In this document: in pieces, positions 1 to 5,055 of the stretch | How positions within the stretch are numbered: position 1 is the stretch's first letter | How the letters are laid out: each line of letters opens with the position of its first letter | Assembly: GCA_003575245.1 (NCBI GenBank) | Contig: NMQN01000558.1 | Span: 1-5,055, forward strand | Source: Candidatus Atribacteria bacterium 1244-E10-H5-B2 | Lineage (GTDB): Bacteria; Atribacterota; JS1; SB-45; 34-128 | Direction: 5' to 3' | DNA length: 5,055 nucleotides | Translations under genes and position numbers: made by a program | Notes under the pieces: model-generated | Database searches by the model: none | The model's input: the letters and a program-made list of their open reading frames with translations, nothing else | What the model was told of the DNA's origin: nothing

Positions 1-1
1 G

Positions 2-649
2 TGGGTAAGCGAAGAAGAATCTTTTATAAGTGATGAGGAATTTAGAGCTTGCATTGATTATAAGCTAAGAAGAAGGCCGAAGATAAAAATTCCTCTATGG
101 GTAGGGCTTGACGTGGGGTATGCTTCCGATTATACCGCTGTTTGTGGTGTAGGGAAGATCGATAATAAAATCTTTTCGGTGGACCATAAAATTTATATCC
201 CTACGAAAACAGAAGAATTTCGATTCGATGATGTTAAAAGATACCTAATAGAATTATCTAAAATTTATGATATTCAAAGTTTACTTTTTGATCCTTACCA
301 GGCAATACAATTATCCCAGGATCTTGAAAAAGAAGGTATTAATATGGTAAAACTGACTCCTACCACGGGTAATTCCGTTGCTTTTTCTCAATGCCTTTTT
401 AACCTGATCAAGAGCCAGGGGATAAATTTTTATGAATCAGAAGAAATCAGGCTATCCCTGATTAATTGTAAGGTGATTTATTCTACCAGGGGTTGGAGAA
501 TCGTTAAGAAATCGGGAACTAAAAAAATCGACTTGGCCATTGCTTTGGCTATGGCCAGTTATGGCGCGGTAATTGCTCCGGAAGAGTCGGAGTCTATAAT
601 AGAATGGAAGAGTGCAGGAAGGAGACCAACCGCTGATCAAGATTGGTGA
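2..649 (+). CDS. Phage terminase large subunit, C-terminal nuclease domain (5' truncated)
   Basis: The reading frame is open from the left edge, so the true start and the N-terminal ATPase domain lie outside the window; 215 residues are visible. A GTG at 113 lies inside the nuclease core and is not the start. The visible part matches the RNase H-like nuclease domain of large terminases, which cuts concatemeric phage DNA during packaging at the portal. The three expected metal-binding acidic residues are present in order, numbered in the fragment: D37 in WVGLDVGYASDYTAV, D97 in LLFDPYQA, and D177 in KKIDLAIALAMA. The C-terminus ends in a short polar tail (SAGRRPTADQDW). The next gene is the portal, the protein that terminase docks on, which supports the call. 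Seen: motifs and gene order. Inferred: HK97/Mu-type terminase subgroup. The missing Walker motifs cannot be checked here. Confidence 0.9.
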   Translation, partial: WVSEEESFISDEEFRACIDYKLRRRPKIKIPLWVGLDVGYASDYTAVCGVGKIDNKIFSVDHKIYIPTKTEEFRFDDVKRYLIELSKIYDIQSLLFDPYQAIQLSQDLEKEGINMVKLTPTTGNSVAFSQCLFNLIKSQGINFYESEEIRLSLINCKVIYSTRGWRIVKKSGTKKIDLAIALAMASYGAVIAPEESESIIEWKSAGRRPTADQDW

Positions 650-657
650 TAATGACC

Positions 658-674
658 TTATATATTCTATATAA
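658..674. repeat. Short AT-only inverted repeat after terminase stop
   Basis: TTATATA, a 3-nt spacer TTC, and TATATAA form a perfect 7-bp inverted repeat that starts 9 bases after the terminase stop codon. It contains only A-T pairs and no T-run follows, so it would be a weak terminator at best. It could be an operator-like palindrome next to the promoter candidate, or chance in AT-rich DNA. Confidence 0.3.
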
Positions 675-690
675 AGTAATCTAATTGAGT

Positions 691-719
691 TTGTAAAAAG
701 CATAAATCTATGATATATT
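691..719 (+). promoter_or_regulatory. Candidate sigma70-type promoter upstream of portal gene
   Basis: TTGTAA (691-696, 4 of 6 matches to the -35 consensus) is separated by 17 bp from TATATT (714-719, 5 of 6 matches to the -10 box). The -10 box is preceded by TG plus one base (711-713), an extended -10 element. An overlapping alternative pairs TTGAGT (685-690) with TATGAT (709-714) at 18 bp. Transcription would begin near 726 and make a leader of about 100 nt before the portal ATG at 826. The region is very AT-rich, so promoter-like words are expected by chance; what raises this above background is the extended -10, the ideal spacing and its position in the only real gap between genes. Confidence 0.4.
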
Positions 720-758
720 TAAAAAAATAATAAATATTGTTTTGAGAGCTCCATCTTT

Positions 759-808
759 AGAGGGCCAATTTTAGAATGTTAATTCATTTTTATTTTGGCT
801 CTTTTTTT
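759..808 (+). terminator. Terminator-like hairpin with T-run in the portal leader
   Basis: The outer stem pairs AGAG (759-762) with CTCT (799-802). It continues, across a bulged GG, as CCAA (765-768) with TTGG (795-798). After a 4x4 internal loop, an inner stem pairs AGAATG (773-778) with CATTTT (785-790), including one G-T wobble, around the loop TTAATT. A run of seven T residues (802-808) follows. This has the shape of a rho-independent terminator, but the stem is interrupted and mostly A-T, so it may be leaky. It lies downstream of the candidate promoter and 17 bases before the portal ATG, so it could end transcripts from upstream, attenuate the promoter, or be bypassed by a phage antitermination system. 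Confidence 0.42.
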
Positions 809-825
809 GTTTTTAAAGGGGATTT

Positions 826-2979
826 ATGGATTTAAAAGTTATATTTCAAAATACTAAAGATACCATAAAGAAAATAGTTAAACCGGAAATGGGTGAAATA
901 AGTAGCAGTGGTACTGATATCTGGGGTATTGGTGATCTTCCTGTCTACAATCCTGATGACCTGGTAGGAAAAAAGGGATTGGAGATATACAGAAAAATGC
1001 AAAGAAGTGATGGCCAGGTTAAGGCTGTTTTTATGTTAAAGAAGCATGCCCGGTTATCTACTCCCTGGAGTATCCGGCCGGAAGATGAGGGTGATCAGGA
1101 TGCAGTAAAACAGGCTGAATTTATTAAGCATTGTTTTTCAGACATGAAGGGTAATGTAAATAATACCCTGCTTAAAATATGGAATGCCATGAGAGACGGT
1201 TATTCGGTGGCCGAGATTAATTATAAGGTTTTTCCCACCGGAGAATTTAAGGGGATGATCGGTATTGATAATATCAAGGTCCGGAAAGCTGTAAATTATA
1301 TGTTTAAATGTGATGAGCATGGCAATATTAAAGAAAAAGGTTTAATTGAGGGACAAAATACTAATTTACCTATCAATAAATTTATTCTCTTTGCCTATAA
1401 TCCCAATGATGACGATGCAGACAGTTTATATGGTGAAAGCGATTTCAGGGCTGCCTACCGGTATTATTTCTCTAATGATGTCGTACAAAGATTCTGGAAT
1501 ATCTATCTTGAGAAATTTGGACAGCCTACTGCAATAGGTCATTATGCTCCTGGTACTTCTAAGAAAGAACAAGATGAAATTTTAGATGTTTTGAAAACTA
1601 TTCAAACCGATACCGCAATAATTATGCAAAAAGGCCAGGAAGCTGAATTTTTAGAGGCTACCAGAAGGGGCGATGCAGGGTATAAAGCAGCCTTTGATAG
1701 TAATAATGCCATGATTGCCCGGGCTTTACTGGTAGGCACTCTTCTAATGGACACTGGGGAAAAAGGCTCCTGGGCTTTATCTAAAACTCATTTCGATATC
1801 TTTATTTATATCCTTGATTATTTAGGTACGGAAACCGAAGATACCATAGTCCGGGAACAGATCATAAAGCGATTAATAGATTTTAATTTTGCACAGCCCA
1901 AATATCCTTATTTTAAATTTGAATCATTGATTAAAGAGGACCAGGAAGCAAAGGCTAAAATCGCTAAAATGTTGGTCGATGCCGGGCTGATAAATGCAGA
2001 GGAAGAGTGGGTCCGGGGATTCCTTAAAATCCCGGCCAAAGAAGAAGGGATAGTTTTACCCGAACCTAAACCGAAAGGTGGTTTATTTGAAGAAGATTAT
2101 CAAGCCAGGCTAAAAAGACAAACTAATCAATATGAAAAGAAATGTAATTTTACCAGGATAGTAGAAAATTTAGATAACTTTGAAGTGGAGGCAAAAGAAG
2201 AACTCGGAGAGATTTTAACTAGGCAAAAAGAAGCACTTAAAAAATCGATTATTAAAGCTAAGATAATGGAATCCCAGAATGCCCGGGAAGTGGAGAAATT
2301 ACAGTTATTTTATGTGAGCAAATTCAGGGATTGTGTCGAGAAATGGCTACAGAAATTATTTAGATATGGTATGAGTGAAGTAGAAAGCGAATTAAAAATT
2401 AAAAAATTTGTAGGTTTGCCTCCCGAAAAGGCGATGCAATATCTGAAGAATAAATCTTTCTGGATCGCTGGAATAGCAAGAGATGCCATTTTAAAAGATG
2501 CTAAAGGAATATTATATACCGGGATGAAGAATGGTTCGACTACCCCAGAAATTATGTTTTTATTAGATCAGTTCTTTAAAAAATTCATAGGAACCCCGGG
2601 AGTGGAGACTAGAGAAGGGAAATTATTGACCCCCCACCATTTAGAAACAATAGTACGGACTAACTTTTCAGATTCCTACAATCAGGGCCGGCTAGATATG
2701 ATGGAGGATCCTGATGTAAAAGATATAATGGCTGGGGTAATGTTTTCTGCAATAATTGACGAGCGAACTACTGAAGTTTGCGAGGCACTCGATGGCCAAA
2801 TATTTGAGCAAGGTGACCCAGATATAGCCAGATTTACCCCACCCTTGCATTTTGATTGTAGGTCAACCCTAGTGCCAGTGACCATATATGAAAAATTTGA
2901 ACCGATTAAACCAGAATTAAAGGCTAGAGCTTTACCGATGAAAGGTAAAAATTTTATAAATTTGAAAGGAGATGAGTAA
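826..2979 (+). CDS. Fused phage portal (DUF935, Mu gp29-like) and Mu gpF-like minor head protein
   Basis: A 717-residue protein. The ATG is preceded by AAAGGGG (815-821) four bases upstream, a usable if close Shine-Dalgarno. Residues about 40-400 resemble the DUF935/Mu gp29 portal family: a helical region with SLYGESDFRAAYRYYF (200-215), EKFGQPTAIGHY (229-240), and GSWALSKTHFDIF (314-326). Portals form the dodecameric ring at one capsid vertex through which DNA is packaged and to which the tail joins. After a proline-rich linker (PEPKPKGG, 412-419) and a charged helical segment (about 425-560), residues about 560-690 match the Mu gpF / SPP1 gp7 minor head family: RTNFSDSYNQGR (611-622), DERTTEVCEALDG (645-657), and PPLHFDCRS (672-680). 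In Mu these are two genes; here they form one open frame, and no internal start with a good ribosome site is visible at the junction. The gene lies between terminase and protease genes, as expected. The family calls are firm; the exact domain borders are estimates. Confidence 0.9.
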   Translation: MDLKVIFQNTKDTIKKIVKPEMGEISSSGTDIWGIGDLPVYNPDDLVGKKGLEIYRKMQRSDGQVKAVFMLKKHARLSTPWSIRPEDEGDQDAVKQAEFIKHCFSDMKGNVNNTLLKIWNAMRDGYSVAEINYKVFPTGEFKGMIGIDNIKVRKAVNYMFKCDEHGNIKEKGLIEGQNTNLPINKFILFAYNPNDDDADSLYGESDFRAAYRYYFSNDVVQRFWNIYLEKFGQPTAIGHYAPGTSKKEQDEILDVLKTIQTDTAIIMQKGQEAEFLEATRRGDAGYKAAFDSNNAMIARALLVGTLLMDTGEKGSWALSKTHFDIFIYILDYLGTETEDTIVREQIIKRLIDFNFAQPKYPYFKFESLIKEDQEAKAKIAKMLVDAGLINAEEEWVRGFLKIPAKEEGIVLPEPKPKGGLFEEDYQARLKRQTNQYEKKCNFTRIVENLDNFEVEAKEELGEILTRQKEALKKSIIKAKIMESQNAREVEKLQLFYVSKFRDCVEKWLQKLFRYGMSEVESELKIKKFVGLPPEKAMQYLKNKSFWIAGIARDAILKDAKGILYTGMKNGSTTPEIMFLLDQFFKKFIGTPGVETREGKLLTPHHLETIVRTNFSDSYNQGRLDMMEDPDVKDIMAGVMFSAIIDERTTEVCEALDGQIFEQGDPDIARFTPPLHFDCRSTLVPVTIYEKFEPIKPELKARALPMKGKNFINLKGDE
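2965..2971 (+). promoter_or_regulatory. Ribosome binding site that points to the TTG start at 2981
   Basis: AAAGGAG directly abuts the ATG at 2972, leaving no spacer, so it cannot serve that codon well. It sits 9 bases before the in-frame TTG at 2981, a normal spacing. The site lies inside the last codons of the portal gene, whose TAA stop is at 2977-2979, so translation of the two genes is probably coupled. Confidence 0.7.
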
Positions 2980-2980
2980 A

Positions 2981-4336
2981 TTGCCTTATCGTTATCCCAC
3001 TAATATCCCGGAAGGGATAAAAGGCTTACCGGCCGATGCCCAAAAAACCTGGATTGATATTTACAATAGTGCTTATGAGCAGTACAAAGATAGACCGGAA
3101 AGGGAAGGTTTAGCCAACGCCACAGCCTGGGCAGCATTAAAAAAAGCAGGCTGGAGAAAGAATAAAGAGGGTAACTGGATTAAAGCCGAAACCCAGGGGA
3201 ATCTAAACACCATGGAATTGGCAATATTAGAAAATTACTCCCAGACCCACGAGCTAAAGGATGTTGAGATTTTTGGCGTTGGAGTATGGAAGGGTAATAA
3301 AATAACCGGGGAGGATCTTGACGGTATCGTAAATGATACCAATGAAATAATTGATAAGTTAAAGCCTAAGGTAAAATTAGGCCATGATAATAAACAGGCG
3401 CTGTTACAAAGAACAGGATTGCCAGCTGGTGGCTGGATTACCAAACTAAAAAGGGCAGGGGATAAAATCCTGGTAGACATAAAGGAAGTTCCCAGGGTCC
3501 TTTATCAATTAATTAAAAATGGAGCGTATAAGAGGATATCCAGTGAGATTTTAGCCGATTATACCGAACCCAGCACTAAAAAAATATATAAAAAGGTCCT
3601 CTCGGCAATAGCTTTTTTGGGGGCTGATCTACCGGCGGTAACCAATTTAAAGGATATTGCTGCCTTATATGATGTTAATGATAAGGCAGATATAATTTTA
3701 TATCCGGAGTTAAAAGATATAAAAAATAAAATAAGAAAGGAGGTGTATATAGCTATGGCTGATAAAAAAGTCATAATAACAGAAATGGATGGTAAGAAAT
3801 TCGTTTCTGTTGAAGATTATGAACAAATAGAAAAAGATAAAAAGGTAGCAGATGAGAAAGTTAAAGCTGGCGAAGATTATAAGTCTAAATTTGAGGCCGA
3901 GGAAAAGAAGGCCAAAGAGGCTGAATCTAAGTTAGCTAAAACTGATAAGGAAAAAAGGGAAGCCGAAATTAAAACTTTCGTAGATTCTCATTGCTCGGAT
4001 ACCGATATGCGGTTCTTACCTTCTCAAAAAGAGATTTTGGTTACCCTTATAGGGTCCACTTCTGATGAGAAAGTAATAAAATTTACCGCGGATGGTATAG
4101 AGACTGACCTCTCCCAAAGGGAGCTTCTGGAGAAATTTATAAATCTCCAACCTAACTTTTCTGATTCTATCTTTACTGAATTAAGTAAAGGTGGAGAGGA
4201 AGAGGAAGAAGGCGGAGAAAAATTAACTCCAAAAGAAAAGAAGGTTCAGAAATACATAGATGAGCATAAAGGCGTAAGTTACCGCGATGCGGTCTTGGCT
4301 GTCCTGGATTCAACAGAAGAACCTAAGAAAAAATAA
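2981..4336 (+). CDS. ChaB-domain, Mu gpI-like prohead protease and scaffold fusion protein
   Basis: A 451-residue protein from the TTG start; an ATG at 2972 would add three residues and overlap the portal gene. TTG is preferred because the Shine-Dalgarno spacing is right and the product then begins MPYRYPTNIPEGIKGLPADAQ-like, aligning with the MPY start of ChaB proteins. Domains: ChaB about 1-66, with the typical helical core (YNSAYEQYKD, ANATAWAALKKAGW). A Mu gpI / prohead protease-like domain spans about 78-225, with KVKLGHD (H135 a likely catalytic His), GWITKLK, and KRISSEI (S187 or S188 the likely nucleophile), then AFLGADLPAV. A lysine/glutamate-rich coiled-coil scaffold follows (about 275-335), then an acidic EEEEE tract and a C-terminal helix pair. 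Such proteases cleave scaffold and capsid subunits inside the procapsid. The scaffold half is also encoded as a nested gene from 3755. The catalytic residues are inferred by motif, and the role of ChaB here is unknown. Confidence 0.85.
   Translation: MPYRYPTNIPEGIKGLPADAQKTWIDIYNSAYEQYKDRPEREGLANATAWAALKKAGWRKNKEGNWIKAETQGNLNTMELAILENYSQTHELKDVEIFGVGVWKGNKITGEDLDGIVNDTNEIIDKLKPKVKLGHDNKQALLQRTGLPAGGWITKLKRAGDKILVDIKEVPRVLYQLIKNGAYKRISSEILADYTEPSTKKIYKKVLSAIAFLGADLPAVTNLKDIAALYDVNDKADIILYPELKDIKNKIRKEVYIAMADKKVIITEMDGKKFVSVEDYEQIEKDKKVADEKVKAGEDYKSKFEAEEKKAKEAESKLAKTDKEKREAEIKTFVDSHCSDTDMRFLPSQKEILVTLIGSTSDEKVIKFTADGIETDLSQRELLEKFINLQPNFSDSIFTELSKGGEEEEEGGEKLTPKEKKVQKYIDEHKGVSYRDAVLAVLDSTEEPKKK
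3737..3745 (+). promoter_or_regulatory. Strong internal Shine-Dalgarno for the nested scaffold gene
   Basis: AAGGAGGTG gives nine consecutive matches to the sequence complementary to the 16S rRNA 3' end, the best such site in the window, yet it lies inside the protease/scaffold open frame. The in-frame ATG at 3755 starts 9 bases after its end (11 after GGAGG), slightly long but within range for so strong a site. The in-frame GTG at 3743 is part of the site itself and is unlikely to be a start. Confidence 0.75.
3755..4336 (+). CDS. Nested in-frame capsid scaffold protein (Mu gpZ / lambda Nu3-like arrangement)
   Basis: A 193-residue product beginning MADKKVIITEMDGKK, in the same frame and with the same stop as the protease gene. 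The start is chosen from the very strong AAGGAGGTG upstream and its position exactly between the protease domain (ending near 3660) and the scaffold part. Residues about 20-79 are rich in Lys, Glu and Ala with a heptad-like pattern, indicating a long coiled coil. Residues 148-152 are a run of five Glu between glycines, probably a flexible hinge. Residues about 158-185 (starting TPKEKKVQKYIDEH) look like a compact helical C-terminus, the usual capsid-binding end of scaffolds. Mu gpI/gpZ and lambda C/Nu3 use the same design, so the shorter form can outnumber the protease-bearing form. Expression from this start is inferred from sequence, not shown. Confidence 0.72.
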   Translation: MADKKVIITEMDGKKFVSVEDYEQIEKDKKVADEKVKAGEDYKSKFEAEEKKAKEAESKLAKTDKEKREAEIKTFVDSHCSDTDMRFLPSQKEILVTLIGSTSDEKVIKFTADGIETDLSQRELLEKFINLQPNFSDSIFTELSKGGEEEEEGGEKLTPKEKKVQKYIDEHKGVSYRDAVLAVLDSTEEPKKK

Positions 4337-4371
4337 TTAAATTAAAAATCAAAGAAGGGAAGTGTTAAATA

Positions 4372-4749
4372 ATGTCTCAAGCTGCCGGTGTTTTAGATTT
4401 AACTTTTAAAGCTGGTGCAGCCTTAACTGATAATCAGTACCATTTTGTAAAACTTGGAGCTGATGGTGTTGTCGCTTGTGGTGTTGCCAAGGAGCTTTCT
4501 ACCGGAATTTTACAGAATACTCCTGCTGACACTAAAGCTGCCAGGGTAAGATTATTGGGTACAAGTAAATTAGTTATGGGTGGAGCATGCAGCGAAAATG
4601 CACTCTTAACTCCTGATACTGATGGACACGGAGTATTAGCAGATACGGATAAGGATTTTGTCGGAGCAATAGCTCTGGAAGCCTCTGGGGGTGCAGATGA
4701 AATAATAGAAGTTTTAATTACTAAATTGCATCTTATTGTTGGCGCTTAA
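4372..4749 (+). CDS. Capsid decoration (cement) protein, DUF2190-like
   Basis: A 125-residue, glycine- and alanine-rich protein with short beta-strand-like stretches and no membrane segment. The pattern FKAGAALTDNQYHFVKLGADG (residues 12-32), GVAKELSTGILQNTP, and VRLLGTSKLVMGG is typical of DUF2190 proteins, small subunits that bind the outside of expanded capsids and stabilise them. Its length is normal for that family. The start ATG follows a 35-bp gap after the scaffold stop and an imperfect ribosome site, GAAGGGAAGTG (4354-4364), with 7 bases between its end and the ATG. Its place directly before the capsid gene is the usual one for decoration proteins. Fold and family are judged by pattern only; a small head-stabilising protein of another family is the main alternative. 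Confidence 0.72.
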   Translation: MSQAAGVLDLTFKAGAALTDNQYHFVKLGADGVVACGVAKELSTGILQNTPADTKAARVRLLGTSKLVMGGACSENALLTPDTDGHGVLADTDKDFVGAIALEASGGADEIIEVLITKLHLIVGA

Positions 4750-4784
4750 TAAATAATTTATAAAAAGAATCGAGGTGAAATTAA

Positions 4785-5055
4785 ATGCCAGAACCTGAAA
4801 ATGTTCATATTGATAAAGTATTAACTAATGTTTCCGTAATGTACCGCAATGCGGCTTATGTGGGAACACAAATAATGCCAATTGTACCGGTTAAAAAGAA
4901 ATCGGATATATATTATATATATGATTCTAAGGCTGATCGGTTTAGAGTTCCTTTTACTTTAAGGGCCCCTAAAACTGAATCAAGGACCGTAGATTGGAAA
5001 GTAACCACTGATGGCTATGTCTGTGATGAGCATGCCTTAAATGATTTGATTTTTA
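4785..5055 (+). CDS. Phage major capsid protein, N-terminal part (3' truncated)
   Basis: An open frame running off the right edge, with 90 complete codons visible. ATG 4785 follows GAGGTG (4772-4777) at 7 bases and lies 35 bp after the decoration gene. The protein begins MPEPENVHIDKVLTNVSV and continues with YRNAAYVGTQIMPIVPVKKK, YYIYDSKADRFRVP, LRAPKTESRTVDWKV and DEHALND. I recognise this N-terminal pattern (VHID.xLTNxSVxYRN, then FPxVPVKKxSD-like) from phage capsid proteins with an HK97-type fold. It does not resemble the start of Mu gpT. Location after protease, scaffold and decoration genes is where the major capsid gene is expected. Because only the N-terminus is visible, the capsid fold itself cannot be confirmed here. 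Confidence 0.78.
   Translation, partial: MPEPENVHIDKVLTNVSVMYRNAAYVGTQIMPIVPVKKKSDIYYIYDSKADRFRVPFTLRAPKTESRTVDWKVTTDGYVCDEHALNDLIF

Noticed and set aside
452..703. Minus-strand open frame of 83 codons across the terminase end
   Set aside because: It is antisense to a clear terminase nuclease domain, has no convincing ribosome site, and its translation has no recognisable domain.
652..775. Two tiny open frames in the terminase-portal gap (ATG at 652, 10 codons; ATG at 710, 21 codons)
   Set aside because: Neither has a ribosome binding site; the second overlaps the candidate -10 region and runs into the hairpin. Such short frames are expected by chance.
1073..1082. GC-rich 10-bp palindrome TCCGGCCGGA in the portal gene
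   Set aside because: It is explained by ordinary Ile-Arg-Pro-Glu codons and is not repeated elsewhere in the window.
1346..1537. 63-codon + strand open frame inside the portal gene
   Set aside because: It is an out-of-frame shadow within the conserved portal core, without its own ribosome site.
3323..3340. Perfect 6-bp inverted repeat GGTATC / GATACC inside the protease gene
   Set aside because: It is short, has no T-run, and lies in coding sequence; an isolated repeat of this size is unremarkable in 5 kb.
3235..3774. Minus-strand open frames opposite the protease gene
   Set aside because: They mirror a strongly supported coding frame; the hydrophobic stretches in their translations come from the reverse complement of lysine- and AT-rich codons.
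4907..4922. TATATA-rich tract near the start of the capsid gene
   Set aside because: It encodes the YYIY stretch of the capsid protein in frame and is not positioned as a promoter for any gene.
1..5055. Search for a novel defence or accessory system between the phage genes
   Set aside because: All gaps except 650-825 are 35 bp or less and every substantial frame is a recognised head-assembly gene, so there is no room for a cargo system here.

Overview
The window is a stretch of the head-morphogenesis (packaging and capsid) operon of a tailed double-stranded DNA phage (Caudoviricetes) or prophage. Every gene runs on the + strand, genes are tightly packed, and both ends of the window cut through genes. 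The DNA is AT-rich, with many AGA/AGG arginine and ATA isoleucine codons, lysine-rich proteins and strong purine-rich Shine-Dalgarno sites (AAGGAGGTG, GAGGTG). This fits a Firmicutes-like or similar low-GC, possibly thermophilic bacterial host. No host gene, integrase or attachment site is present, so the host and the prophage-versus-free-phage question stay open.

Layout: (1) 2-649, the C-terminal nuclease half of the large terminase, cut by the left edge. (2) 650-825, the only sizeable non-coding gap (176 bp), with a candidate sigma70-type promoter followed by a terminator-like hairpin and a T-run. (3) 826-2979, a 717-aa fusion of a Mu gp29-like (DUF935) portal with a Mu gpF / SPP1 gp7-like minor head protein. 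(4) 2981-4336, a ChaB domain fused to a Mu gpI-like prohead protease and a C-terminal scaffold, most likely starting at a TTG. (5) 3755-4336, an in-frame nested gene for the scaffold alone, marked by the strongest ribosome binding site in the window. (6) 4372-4749, a small DUF2190-like capsid decoration protein. (7) 4785-5055, the N-terminal 90 residues of the probable major capsid protein, cut by the right edge.

Together these encode the procapsid: the portal/minor-head fusion would form the DNA entry vertex, the nested scaffold would organise capsid subunits, the protease would remove scaffold during maturation, the terminase would package DNA through the portal, and the decoration protein would stabilise the expanded shell. 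The order terminase, portal, gpF, protease/scaffold, small protein, capsid follows the Mu head module, but the capsid N-terminus does not look like Mu gpT, so the module is probably mosaic.

I see no defence system, mobile element, CRISPR array or RNA gene. The points most worth following are the nested scaffold start, the ChaB-protease fusion, the portal-gpF fusion and the promoter/terminator leader before the portal gene.
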